Source: Eulemur rufifrons (Eukaryota > Chordata > Mammalia > Primates > Lemuridae). From it: a DNA stretch of 64,000 bases. A model generated the notes under the pieces. It saw nothing but the letters and a program-made list of their open reading frames with translations, did not search any database and was not told where the DNA came from. Within the stretch, counting starts at the first letter, position 1. Each line of letters opens with the position of its first letter. The stretch lies in NCBI RefSeq assembly GCF_041146395.1, contig NC_090997.1, positions 31,723,501-31,787,500 of the forward strand, given 5' to 3'. A program made the translations under genes and the position numbers. Positions 49,776-61,558 of this stretch are shown in pieces.

Positions 49776-50540
49776 AGAAGAAATATTTACTGAGCACCTG
49801 TTGTTTCCCAGGAACTGTTGTGGCCATTGGGGATAGAGCAATGAACACAATAGATCAGGAGTCAGCAAAATATGGCCCTTAAGCGATTTTTTAAATAAAA
49901 TTTGGTTGTGGCCCAAATCTGGCCCACAACCTGTTTTTTAAATAAAGTTTTATTGGAACTCATTCATGCCCATTTGCTTACATAGTGCCTATGGGAGATC
50001 TATAACAGCAGAGTTGAGTAGTTGTGATAAAGACTATATGTCTCACAAAGCCTAACATATTTATCATCCTACCCTTTACAGGAAAAGTTTGTCAACCCCT
50101 GTAATAGACAAAAATTTCTGCCCTCATGGAGCTTGCATTCTGTCACAGAGACATACAGTGACAAAATAAATATGTTTTAGTGTGGTCAAGGGTGATACAT
50201 TGCAACCAAGATTAAGAAAGCAGAGGAAGGGGATGTGGAGTATTGTGAAGAAGACAGAGAAAGCCTCATGGCAAAGACGACTTTTGAGCAAAGATCTAAA
50301 AGATATGAAGGAACAGGCCCTATGCAAATCTGGGGGAAACTCTTCCAAGGCAGGAGAAGCAGCAAGTGCAAAGGTCTGAGGCAGAGATTGCAAAGAACTT
50401 CAGGAGGCCAGCATGGCTAGAGTGGTGTGAAGGAAGCGAGGAGGAGGTCAGAGAATCCACGGGGCCATGTAGAGCACGGCCCTGCAGGTCGTTGTAAGGA
50501 TTCAGCTTTTCCTCTGAGGAAGGGCCCTGGTTTGTCCTTT
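49776..50540 (+). repeat. Old interspersed repeat interrupted by an hAT MITE
   Basis: 'aagaaatatttactgagcacctgttg', then (after the insertion) CTGCCCTCATGGAGCTTGCA, 'ctcatggcaaagacgacttttgagc', GGCAGGAGAAGCAGCAAGTG, then 'aggaggccagcatggctagagtgg' and 'gtagagcacggccctgcaggtcg' follow one well-known ancient mammalian repeat consensus. I cannot name the family with certainty. Five short open frames on both strands (50124-50420) fall inside it and are not genes. Similar starts occur at 14990-15120, 25540-25620 and 51260-51360. Confidence 0.6.
49856..50101. mobile_element. hAT MITE (MER1/Charlie3-like) nested in older repeat
   Basis: Starts CAGGAGTCAGCAAAATATGG and ends AAAAGTTTGTCAACCCCTG; the ends are inverted copies (caggggtTGACAAActttt on the reverse strand). 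Contains 'ttttttaaataaagttttattggaactc'. Flanking octamers CAATAGAT and TAATAGAC match at 6 of 8, as expected for an aged 8-bp hAT target duplication. Confidence 0.75.
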
Positions 50541-51894
50541 GTAAAATCTAGAATATTCGTTTCATTTGCAGACTGAGGCCACAGCTACGGACACTATATG
50601 CTTAGGCAAAATGTTATTCAAGTATGAATCCTTCAGTTCTAACTTTGCCAGCAATGTCATCCTGCCAATCCTTATCTTGCTAAGAGGGAGTGAGAACATG
50701 ACAGCTGGTGACAGCATGTTACTGCTATTTGAAAAACATTTCTGTGACATATCTTACCCATAAGTCATCCATCCATGTTGACATACTAGTGTTAGGTTCC
50801 TCTGTGTGAATGTTCCGTGGTCTGCTGATTCCCAGTGTCAAAAATGAGTGTGTACCCATGTTATGCTAATTAGATGATAATGAGCTCTAAGTTAGTAGGA
50901 AATTTTTACCATATATGTTCCCACCAGGGAACAGTTCCTAGCTGCAATTTGGTTCCTAGCTACAACTCAGTTCCCACTCTTCGCCCTTAACCACTTCCTT
51001 GCCACCTGTTTACCCTGCACGAGACCTACCACTAGAGTCAGACAGCACACTCTATGTAAACCTTTATTTCAGGCCAGTAGGTTGGCCTCGGTAATACTAA
51101 ACTTCAAATGGAGCATTTGGGGTATATTTTTCTTAAGTATTTTCCAAGAATGTAATAGACCCACTAGCTCTACATCTGAATGTGTTCAACCACCTTCCCC
51201 ATGCCCCTGTGGAGTTTAACTTCTCTGGGAAAGCTTGGAATCTTCTGTACAGAAGAATGGGAAGACATTTATGGAGAGCTCATTCCATGGCAGGTGCCAA
51301 ACCTGCCCTCAAGGAGTTTATAGTCTCATAGTGGGAAACAGATTATACAAAGCCTTTTTAGACTTAGATATTTCTGTTAAAGTAGGTATCTCTCAAGTGT
51401 TCATATATTTCAGCTCCCTGTCTTTAGGCACCGTCTTTGTTTCTTTTTTATCCTAAGGTGGAAATAGCTGAGGCTGAGAGATATGTGACTTGGTCAGGTT
51501 TGCTTAATTATTAAATAAAAGAGGACATACTCGTGACCAGGTCTCTGGCTTCTCAATACAATGCACATTTTTTCCATCCTCTGTTTTATTATTAAGGCAA
51601 TGATCAATTATTTTTATCATAAATATATGGGTTAGAATATATGTTCACCTCAGCTTAATATGCACCTTTCTAAAATATAAAACATGACCATAGGTAACAA
51701 GTACGTCATATGTTTAAAGTATGCCAAAATGGGAATATTCCTAGTCTAATTATCCAGAGTCACTCATGTCCAAGTTTAATGGCACTTCAGACTCTTGAAA
51801 ATAATGGTAAACTACTATTCTCTTTTTGTAAGTCTCCTTAAACAGCCTTAATTTTTTGTGTGGAACAAAACTGATGCAGAAGGAAGAAGAGAAA

Positions 51895-52005
51895 TATTCT
51901 AATATCAGACTATAAGCCCCTCAAGGCAGGATCTGTGTTAAATTTTCTCTTTACTCTCCAATATGCAGCATATAGTAAGCACTTAATAAATGGACAAATG
52001 CTTAT
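51895..52005 (+). mobile_element. L2 LINE 3' tail
   Basis: ACTATAAGCCCCTCAAGGCA, then 'tatagtaagcacttaataaatgg' is L2 3'-terminal sequence. Confidence 0.75.
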
Positions 52006-52380
52006 CATTGATACACAGTTATCTGTTTACTTTATTTTCCTACTCATTTGTGTTCCTTATTGGCAATTGATTTCTTATTAAAGTAATAAACAAATTTATG
52101 ATTTCGATTGTTTCCAACATCAACTCTTCTAGTTTTAGTTATTGATGATTCTGAAAGATTTAAATTAAGATTCTGTCTTCAGAAGCTCAAACACCCAGAT
52201 GAATGTGTGAATATTACCATGTAATTTTATGTTTAGAATACCATAGAGAAATGATTGTTTTTCTCTGTTTGCCTCTGGAGATCTTGACACGAAATAGATT
52301 TCACTTTCACATGTTTTCTCCTTTGAATTGATTTAAACACTATATCTTAAATTTGACTTTCTCCAAATAATCACCTGGTA

Positions 52381-52443
52381 AAAAATACTTTATTATATGT
52401 AATGCAAAGGTAAGGAAAATCAAAAATACTTTATTATATGTAA
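52381..52443 (+). repeat. 22-bp direct repeat, period 41
   Basis: The same 22-mer (starting AAAAATACTTTATTATATGT) occurs at 52381-52402 and 52422-52443, each followed by a 'ggtaaggaaaa' or 'ggaaaag' type sequence. Small local duplication. Confidence 0.9.
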
Positions 52444-53243
52444 GGAAAAGATAAAGATAACCTTACTTAAATGTATACTTTTTTTCTCTATTTTTGGTTT
52501 TTGTCAACCTTGATGCATGATTGCTTTTTCTTTCATTAACCTCTCAGAGTTCTCATTTGCAAAATCATTGGACCTCTTAGTCATCTATTGCTTTAGGGCA
52601 TCTTTGTACCTTTGATCCTATATCCTAAAGATGTCCAAACTATGGCACTATTTCCCATTAGGACAGTAAATCATTGGCTGATCATAATATCAATGAGATG
52701 ATAAACTATATTTGCATATTTTTGTATATGAGTTTAAACATCCTTTTTGGGTTTTTTCCTGCAAGGTCTTTTACTTGAGTTAGGCCAGCCAACTGACATA
52801 TTGCTCATTAATCATACATATTAACTGGAGTAGTTAATGCTTCAAAATCCAACTTACCATTCTGTCCACAGGGACTAGTTCTTGTTTTCTAAATGTGATG
52901 ACATATGCTTCAGACACTGCTAATTAGGTCTTTCCCTTGAAAATTCATCCTGACATGTTTCAAGAACATTTTCCCCCTTGAGTACAAGTTCGTTAAATTA
53001 TTAATATCCTTGTGTAAGACTTGTAGGATTACTTACACAATGCAGCTTTCTCTATTTAAAAAAAACATAGTTCATAGTGAAGGATGAAACAGAAATAGAT
53101 CTCACTTCCTTACTGTGTATCTTTTTTCCATTCAAAAGCAATGGACTGGATAAATATCAGACAATAATAGATATTATATTCAGTAACATAAAATGTTAAT
53201 GTAAGGTTAATAAATATTTATACGTGGAAATGGAAATGTTATA

Positions 53244-53567
53244 CAGTCAGCCCACTGTCCGTATCCACAAGTTCTGCGAAAATATTTGAAAAAAAATAGG
53301 GATGGTTGTGTCTGTCCTGAACATGTACAGACTTTTTTTTCTTGTCATTATTCCATAAAAAATACAGTATAACAAAGCCTTTACATGGCATTTACATTGT
53401 ATTAGGTATTATAAGTAACCTAGGGGTTATTTAAAGTGTATGAGAGGTATGTGTAAGTTTATGTGACTACTGCACCATTTTGTGTAACAGACTTCAGAGT
53501 CTGTGGATTTTGGTATGGGAGAGAGGGTCCTGGGACCAATATCCCCATGGATACCAAGGGGTGACTA
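53244..53567. mobile_element. Tigger-type (Tc1/mariner) MITE, MER2-like
   Basis: Starts CAGTCAGCCCACTGTCCGTA and ends 'accaaggggtgacta', inverted copies of each other, flanked by TA (53242-53243 and 53568-53569). Inside, 'gaacatgtacagactttttttcttgtcattattcc' and GCATTTACATTGTATTAGGT are strongly conserved in this family. Confidence 0.85.
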
Positions 53568-53744
53568 TACATATAATCAATTCCTGATTATCTGCACAAA
53601 TGTAATGAAGTATTATTATAAGCAATCTAAATCACATAACCTAAAACCAATTCTATTGAGCCTCTGTATTAAATGATGAGTTTGCAGCAGTTTTACCTTC
53701 TAGGCTATTATCTACCTAGGCAGGTGCTTATACCAACCTATAGA

Positions 53745-54110
53745 ATATAATCTTTTTATGACAAAACTCCCAGTGGCTTCCCATCATGATCACAAGAATA
53801 AAACTCAGAGCCCTCACCATAATCTACAAGGCCTGGCATAATCTGGCCAACCACTCATTTGCTTTTCTCCAGCCACCCTGTGTTTCTTGCTATTCCCTGA
53901 AGGTGTCATATTCAGGGCTTTGTTTTTGTAGTTCTTTGTGTTAGACACTCTTTCTCAGTCCTTGCAGGGCCCATGGACTCAAGTGTCTGCTGAGGCTCCC
54001 TCTCATTTTTCTGTTAATATCTAATATCTAATATCTAAACATCACACCTTCCTGTATAACTCTGTATTCCCTTGCCCTGCTTTATTTTTATTAATAATAA
54101 TTCTTATCAC
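53745..54110 (+). mobile_element. L2 LINE 3' region
   Basis: CTCCCAGTGGCTTCCCATCA, then 'aaaactcagagccctcaccataatctacaaggcctggc', then CTCCAGCCACCCTGTGTTTC is L2. It contains a small (CTAATAT)3 repeat at about 54014-54037. Confidence 0.85.
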
Positions 54111-54159
54111 TATCCAGAAGTGGTATCTGTATTTGTGTAGCTATTATATATGCCATGAG

Positions 54160-54378
54160 CATAGCATAGTCATAATGATCAGAGACCCTACAGCCAAGTT
54201 ACCTGGATTCAAGTCCTAACTCTGCTATTTACTAGCTCCATGCCCTTAGGCAAGTTACTTTGTCATTGATTTGTCTCATCTATAAAATTGAAGTATCTCA
54301 AAGGTATTTTGAGTATTAAATGGATAAATATGTTTAAGTTTCTTTGAACAATGTCCGGCATCTATTGCTACTATTATC
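54160..54378 (+). mobile_element. MIR SINE
   Basis: GCATAGCATAGTCATAATGA, then 'cctggattcaagtcctaactctgctatttac', then 'catctataaaattgaag', then 'attaaatggataaatatg' follow MIR order over nearly full length. Confidence 0.85.
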
Positions 54379-54384
54379 CTTATT

Positions 54385-54495
54385 GGAATATAAGCTACAT
54401 GAGGATCGCATGCAAGGTTATATCCAGAGCATGGAAAAGCATCTAACCCACTGTAGGGACTTTGTAAATATTTCTTGAATTAATTAATGAATGAT
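54385..54495 (+). mobile_element. L2 LINE 3' tail
   Basis: ATAAGCTACATGAGGATCGC, then 'tttgtaaatatttcttgaattaattaatgaatga' matches the L2 terminus. Confidence 0.7.
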
Positions 54496-56649
54496 TCTGG
54501 GCATATGCCAGCTGACAGGGGAGAAAATGTTCTATAAAAATACAGTGAAGAGGTGGCAGGTGAAAAAATGAAGAGTTTAAAAGTCATATTGGAAACTTTA
54601 TGTGGTTGAGAAAGCTGAATTGGTTATATAAGTTTTATGTACATATATGTGTATGTACTAGATGTAGCAAGAATGCTGGAAACAAGATATATTTGGGGTT
54701 TCTGCCTATAGGATACTTCCCTAAAGGGGAACAGAAAAAATGTCAAAGGAAAACATGAAAAGAATCTGACAAATGACCCACAGTTGGGGTTGGCAGGACC
54801 AACTGGGGCACCAGCTTTCCCAGGAAACCCTAACCTTTGGGAAATGCTGGAGATGATGAGAGCTGAGTGGAGGGAGATTAATGAGGACAGACTCCAAATC
54901 ACTTTCACTCAGATACAGCTTCAAGTGACGTTAGATGTTAAGTTTAAGAAAATGAAAAGTAGTATTCAAATAAAGAAAACTATGCCCAGTGTTTGTACAG
55001 TGGTATGTCCCCAAGTGTTCCGTTTTGAAGGTCATACATTTTCCCAGTATTTAAAGCAATTGTGCAAGAAAAAGGAATGGTGGGCTGGGCAAATACGTTC
55101 TGGACACACTTGATCTAAGAGTTAGTTGGCGATAAGTTTCAGAGGAGAAGAGAATCCAGGGAAAGCTGTCCCTGTTTGAAGACTTTTCAGGGTGTTGGAT
55201 CCCATGTTGTTGCTGAGGATGTCCAGACAGCTTTTTCTGCCCACATCTCCCTCCTGTTCCCATGACCCCTCCGTCCCAAAGGGAAAGCTAAAGAGAGTTA
55301 TTAAAAAGGTTGCACATCTGGGGAGGAACTTAATTTCCACTTTCCCTCCCTGGAACTCCTGAAATCATCTATAACCAAATGAACAAGTCTGTCCAAATAT
55401 GTGCTGTGAATAATTGTCCCTGCTCTTCTACCTTGAAGACACAGCCACAGTCTAGGTCTTAGTAATCTTAATATATTTTTCCCTAGCACAGTTTGTAAAA
55501 CACAGACAGTAAATTTTTGCAGAATAAAATATACTCACACCCATGTGATAGAGTTTGTTTCTGAAGTCAGCATTGAAATATCCAAATGCAATTTAACCCA
55601 TTAAATTCACCTCAATTAATTTAGAATTATACAGTGAAAAATTTCCAGTTTCAAAATTGGGTGACTTTTATGGTCTCATCTTATAGATCCTCTGGAATTC
55701 TCTTCACTTGTCAGGCAGTTATTGAATAACCTCAAAATGTATTTTTATACATTTATTTGGTGCTAATCAATTCAATCCTACACATTCAAAGTGCAGCTTA
55801 AAATTCCACCCATTGAGGGTACATCTTTTAAAGCGCTAACTCAGAAGTGCTGAAAATGTGCCCTGTAACTTTGCCTTAATTAAAATCAAGATGTAAAATG
55901 TCATTAATGATTTCTTTGTTCCGGTGCTGGATTCCTGTTTCACTGGCCTAGACTCTGATCTGTCTGAAGTTTGTTGATGAACCTCATTACATTGTTTTCA
56001 TTTTAACATTTCTGTTAAGTAAGATACTATCATTTTATAGGCATTATTTGTCTCTCTACATGTTGATTTTATCTATTCTAAATCTAAAAATGTAACAGTT
56101 TCCTTAATAAAAGAGAAAGATAAAATTCTATATTCATAAGACATTATGAAAGTGGAATGTTTTGGAGACATAGAAGCCCAGTGGCATAATTCTCAGGTAG
56201 GAAGGCAGTCCCACGCTCTCCAGTCTGGGAGTGTGCCAGCTGCGAACTTCCAAACAAGGAGGAAGGAACATTTTCACAATGCACTTCCAGCTTCCACCCT
56301 CTTAGTGTGGCACAAAGATGCCAAAAGATGTCACAGTATGTTCAGGAAATTGTTTAGCCACACCCCACCACTGCCCCACACATGATACCAAGGGTCTTGG
56401 CAAAGATTGGCAATGACAGGCATAGAAAACAGAGCCAGAAATCGGGACTGAGAAAGTTGATGGTTTGATGAGGCAATTAGGAGTCCCAACAAAACTAAAT
56501 ATTTAATAGAAAGTTTTGGTTGGCTTCAGAGTCAGGGTAGAGTGAGGTGAAGGCCAGCACAAATCAGGCGAGCAGGAGGAAACAAGGGAGATCACATTCT
56601 GAAGGGAAAAATAATAAGCAAATGGGACATTTAAAAAATCTGATTTGGT

Positions 56650-57000
56650 GAGTACATGTCATGCTTGTTTTTCCATTCTTGGGATACATCACCTAAATAC
56701 ACATCTGGGAACGACACCAATCGGTTATCAGACTGAGGTGGGGGGTGGGGGAGGGGATGGGGGTATGCCTACACAATGAGTGCATTGCGCACCACCGTTT
56801 GGGGAATGGTAATGCTTGAAGGTGCTGACTCGGGAAGGGGGGGTGGGTAAGGGAGGGATATATACCTACATGATGGGTGCAACGCGCACTATCCAGGGAT
56901 CAGACACACCTGGAGCTCTGACTTGGGGGGAAAGACAGTACATGGACAACGTATGTAACCTGCAATTCTGTATCCCCCATAACAACAAGATGAAATAAAA
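56650..57000 (+). mobile_element. Young L1 3' end with 5' inversion (twin priming)
   Basis: Flanked by a perfect 17-bp duplication AAAAAATCTGATTTGGT (56633-56649 and 57001-57017). The first 45-50 bases (GAGTACATGTCATGCTTGTT and 'tttccattcttgggatac') are L1 sequence in reverse orientation, comparable to the + strand at 41031-41075 in a reverse L1. From about 56700 the sense 3'UTR follows, ending in ATGAAATAAAA. It contains G-rich units at a spacing of about 92 bp. A 60-codon frame in it is chance. Confidence 0.85.
56740..56857 (+). other. Two predicted G-quadruplex motifs in L1 3'UTR repeats
   Basis: 56740-56763 reads G6-T-G5-A-G4-AT-G5, and 56832-56857 reads G3-AA-G7-T-G3-TAA-G3-A-G3. Both satisfy the four-run rule with loops of 1-3 bases. 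A third G6 run follows at 56925-56930. The sequences between them ('cctacacaatgagtgcattgcgcac' and 'cctacatgatgggtgcaacgcgcac') are copies of each other. Confidence 0.8.
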
Positions 57001-58269
57001 AAAAAATCTGATTTGGTTGTGAGAAAACAAGAGAAGCTCAAGAATTATAGCAGCAAAATAACCTGAATTTTGAATGCTAAGGATACCCACACCAAGGAAA
57101 CCTTAATCCTGTTTTAATGAAGTGTTATCATTTATTCAGATTATCCTTATCTAATCATAGCTGAGGGGGCTGTTAATAATGTTACAACTTCTAGCTTGTT
57201 TTGAAAAGCCGCATTAGTTACTGGTAGAGTCCATCCAAGGAAAAGAAAGGAAAGAGGCAGAGAGATGGGGAAATTGTGGAATGATTTAGAAATTCTAAGA
57301 TCCCAACCTCAGTGAGGAAAGCAATAGTATAGATTCGTCTTTCCTTAACCCTAAACCTATTTCAAATCATTTGTTCATGCTGAATTACATCCTCTTCCCG
57401 TGTCCTTACAAGAGCCACTCGTCTGATCCCTGAAGTAATGAGACCTTTATGACTAGTGTCATTACTGTCACCGATATATTTTTAAATATCTGTTGAGAAA
57501 TAAAATGCACTTCGAACAGTGTGCATTCCTCACATGAGTATTCCATTCCCAGTTTTGCACATATCATTGATTTCAAAATGTGGTAATTCTTACACCAGTC
57601 ATAAATTTTATTTCCGTTCACAATGTAAAAAAAAGAAAACTAAATTTCCCAAATAGTCTGTAATGTTTTCCTGTGTAATTAACACCTCCCTCACAGTTGT
57701 GTGTGCCAGTCAAGGCCCTGTCTCCTCTTTCTTGACATTTCTTTGGTACCTTGTTCAGGCTGAGCTGATGCCTAAGAGTGTGCAAAATACACAGATGGAA
57801 ACAGGGAAATATTTGAGAGGAGCCAGCTGTATGAGCAAGACCTCACAATTTAGAGAGAATACTTAGACACATGTTTCATCTTGTGGGTTTGGGGTCTGCA
57901 TACCATCCTTTATTTAAGCCCAGTTACTGCTGTAACCTCATCTTCATCATCATCATCCTCATCAGCAACAAAAACCATCTGTCAGATAAGTACCAATAGT
58001 CCATTATTTGCATTCTTCCCTTCTTAATGCTTCTTGAGGGCCAAGTGTTTATAAATCAAGAGTCTAATTTAAGATACATGTACTCTTACTCTGCAAGTCA
58101 TCCTGGAAGCGTCAGGCTATTTTTACTGTTGAAAATTTGTAGATGTCATTTATTTAAATAGCTTTTTTTTTTTCCTTTCTGATAATGGTGACCCTCTGTG
58201 GCCTTGTATATAGCAAATGCAGATGGATGAAGTCATTAGCCTTCAAATAAAATAATTCCATTGTGGAAA

Positions 58270-58680
58270 TGTCTTGGTTTAATTTTTTTTAAGTTTTATT
58301 GAAATATAACATCCATTCATAAATATATATTATATATACATAAAAAAATAAGGGTACAGATTTTGCTTTTTCACAAAATGAACACACACAACCAGCACAT
58401 AGTGGAAGAAACAAAACATCATCACCCCCAGAAACCCTGTTCATGCCTCCTTTAAGTAACCCTCCCACCCCTAATGAGTAACGCATTATAACTGTCAACA
58501 GCATATCTCAGTTTGTCTGTTTTTGTTCTTTGTATGAATTGGCCAACCTTACATTTATTGGAAACATTCATGTTGTTGCATGTAGTTTGATTCTGTTCGT
58601 TTTCATTGCTATATATTATTCCATTATATGAATAAACCACAATTTATTGTTTATTTCTACTTCTAATGGGCATCTTGGTT
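58270..58680 (-). mobile_element. Old L1M 3' region, reverse
   Basis: 'agttttattgaaatataacatcc', 'aataagggtacagattttgc', ATTCATGTTGTTGCATGTAG and 'cattgctatatattattccattatatgaataaaccacaattta' follow the reverse strand of an L1M 3' end. Confidence 0.75.
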
Positions 58681-58899
58681 GTTATATTAGACTTTTTTAA
58701 AAGTCCATATGCATAATTAAGAGTTGCTTACACATTTTTAAAGAATACACACTACACATTTTAGAAGGTTTCCTTGAGACTTTATCAAACATTTTTATAT
58801 GGAAAAGTAGAGAATTGGACAGAGGGTAGTATAAGGGCAGAGAGGAAAGAAACTAGCATTTATTACCACTACCATGTACTACCCATTGTGGGAAAAGTG

Positions 58900-59612
58900 T
58901 TGTTGTTTTTTAATTATGGTAAAAAAAAAAAAAACACATAAAGTTTGCCATCCTTACCATTTTTAAGCGTACAGTTCAGTAGTGTTAAGTATATCCACAT
59001 TGTTGTGAAACAGATCTCCAGAACTTTTTCATCTTGCAAAAATGAACCTCTATACTCATTAAACAACTCCTCCTTTTCCCTTCCCCTGATTTCCTGGTAA
59101 CCACCATTCTATGAATACTTTCTGTCTCTATGAATTTGACTACTTTAGATACAGTATTTGTTTTTGTGACTAGTTTGTTTCACTTAGCATAATATCCTCA
59201 AGGTTCCTCCATGTAGTAGCATGTGACAGGATTTTCTTCTTTTTTTAAGGCTGAAAATATTCCATTGTATGTTTGCACTGCATTTTGTTTATCCTTTCAT
59301 CCACTGGTGGTGGTTTGGGTTGCTTCCACCTCTAGACTACTGTGAATAGTGCTGCTATGAACATCGGTGTGCAAATATCTCTTCTTGACCCTGCTTTCAA
59401 TTCTTTTGGGTATATACTCAGAAATGGGATTGCTACATCATATGATGGTTCTATTTTTAATTTTTTGAGGAACTCTGTACTGTTTTTTATAGTGGCTATG
59501 CCATTTTACAGTCCCACTAACAGTGCACAGATATTCCAATTTCTTCATTTTCTCACTAACAGTTGTTGTTTTCTGGTTTTTTGATAGTAGCCATCCTAGG
59601 GTGTGTGCAGTA
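58900..59612 (-). mobile_element. Old L1M 3' region, reverse (second segment)
   Basis: Long match to reverse-strand L1M: GCGTACAGTTCAGTAGTGTT, 'cactagcataatatcctcaagg'-type text, 'gaatagtgctgctatgaacatcgg', 'ttgggtatatactcagaaatggg', ending 'tttgatagtagccatccta'. Probably the same kind of element as 58270-58680. The 80-codon frame at 59342 is L1-derived. Confidence 0.85.
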
Positions 59613-59900
59613 AGAATTTTACCAGTGATCTCTTTTCTAATCCTTTAACAAACTTGCCGTAAAGTATAAGTAACATTTTATAGCGATGAAATCTTGGTAC
59701 AAAAGGTTTCCACAAGAGAAAAAGCAGGGATTCCAATCCAGGTGCTTCTGAATTTGACGATGAACATTTTATTCTCAAAGCTCCACATAATCAGAAAACC
59801 AACTGAATTCTTTCATTCTGAGCTACAAGATTTATAAGATATAAGGGGCTGTCCAGGCTTGTCTGACTTTAAATCTGAAATAAGAGTTTTAGCTTTAGAG

Positions 59901-60086
59901 CAGTGGTTCTCAAAATGGGGTCCCCAGACCAGCAGCATCCGAATTGCTGGGAACTTGTTGAAAATGCAGATTCTCAGATGTCACCTGGACCTACCTGAAT
60001 CAGAAACTGTGAGAGTGGGGCACAGCGCTCTGTTTTAAGCAGCCCTCCAGGTGGTACTGGTACGTGGTCAGCTTTGAGCACTACTG
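59901..60086 (+). mobile_element. MER5A-like hAT-Charlie MITE
   Basis: CAGTGGTTCTCAAAATGGGG, then 'gaccagcagcatcc', 'gggaacttgttgaaaatgcagattctcag', 'gaatcagaaactg', ending 'tttgagcactactg'. Full-length element with inverted ends. Confidence 0.92.
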
Positions 60087-61200
60087 GGCTCAGATCATTA
60101 GGCAGATATCTAAATTGTTGTCTAATAATCTTTACACTGTTGCCAAACAGAAAACTGACATATTGAGCACTTTTGAGTTTTCCAGGGCAACCTGACAGGG
60201 TAAATCTGTGTTTTGTGCTTCATTCCACAATTTTCAGGAAAGTGTCGGATGACCTCAATTGTAATAATGCTGGAACACTAGGTCTCTATCCGTTTGGAAA
60301 TTCATCCAGACTCTAATTTATCAGAATTGCTCCTGAACAAATGGCCACCTACGAACAACCACCCTAACCAGGAAGACCTCTCCCAGCTCAGCAATTATCA
60401 GAGTTGTCTGCCAGGATTTTCACCACACCCACATGCACACCCCCACTTTTTGCCTCACTTTAAAGTGAGTCTAGAACAAGCCTTGTAGTAGTATAAACGG
60501 ACTAAAATAGCAGGAGACAGATGTGGAAACAAACATGCAAACACTCCTCCCATCCTGTCAGGAGACTTCTTGGCTTCTTTCTGGCGCTACCATCAACAGC
60601 CCCAGCCCCTGGTCGTGGCCCCAGCTGTCCTCATCCAGTTCCCTGGAGCCCTGCAAGGAAAAGAGCAAAGACTCACAGATTACACCTTCCTCTGAAAAAT
60701 GGCGGAGTCTGATTTCAGTCCTAGGTTGAGAGTGGTGGTTTATGCCTGTTGTCTTGACATAATTATAATAAGAAAATGCTCTCCAAATTGTTCTGGCTTA
60801 AATAATAAAATTCACTCTACCAAAAATCTACTGTTAGCTCTTAGGTTGGCTTTTGCCTTTCCCTAATGCTTTTAAGTAAAAGGAAAGAAGACCCTTGGGA
60901 GGAACAGGGGACTGTGAGACTATTCAGTGCAGCCTGGGCCCTTGAAGAAGGGAAAGAAGACAGGGAGTTAATTCCTGGAGCTCCTTGGAGAGAAGAAAGG
61001 TGATGCCTGGGAGTGGGCAGGGACTGTGACATTGGTAGAAATTTTGACCGCAATAGCTCCCTTACACTCTGGAGCTTCCACTCACGTTTCTCATCCATCC
61101 ACCCCTCTGCTCTGTCCTGTCAGAGCCCCCTCTAGAGGTCACTGACACTTGGGACTTAAGTCACAAGAGTTTTGTCCTAAGGCAGATTCTATTCCTACTG

Positions 61201-61558
61201 CAGGTTGAGCAATCCTCGTCTGAAAACGCAAAATCTGAAATGCCCCCAAATCCAAAATTTTTGAGTACCAACATGATGCCACAAGTGGAAAATTCCACAC
61301 CTGACCTCATGTGATGGGTGGCAGTCAAAACACAGTCAAAACTTTGTTTCATGCACAAAAGTATATAAAAGAGTGTATAAAATTACCTTCAGGCTATGTG
61401 TATAAGGTATATAAGAAACATAAATAAATTTTGTGTTTAGAATTGGGTAACATCTCCAAGATATCTCATTATATATATGCAAATATTCCAAAATCTGAAA
61501 AAAATGCAAAATCCAAAATCCATCTGGTCCCAAGTATTTTGGACAAGGGATACTTGAT
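61201..61558 (-). mobile_element. Tigger-type MITE (MER8-like)
   Basis: Left end CAGGTTGAGCAATCCTCGTC; right end on the reverse strand reads 'tcaagtatcccttgtccaaaatacttgggacc', the same terminus. Between them 'ttcaggctatgtgtataagg' and 'tttcatgcacaaaa' are family hallmarks. Two 65-codon reverse frames overlap it by chance. Confidence 0.8.

Noticed and set aside
50124..50420. Cluster of five overlapping short frames on both strands
   Set aside because: All lie in one ancient GC-richer repeat, which has few stop codons in several frames.
54784..55113. 109-codon open frame, the longest in the window, beginning MGLAGPTGAPAFPGNP
   Set aside because: The start looks collagen-like by chance, but Gly spacing is lost after a few residues, there are no matching splice sites, and the rest has no coding character. 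I also considered a skipped COL19A1 exon here, but exon C joins exon D directly in the protein as remembered.
60521..60729. Two overlapping frames in a GC-richer stretch
   Set aside because: No conserved motif, no splice signals; Pro/Ser-rich by composition only.
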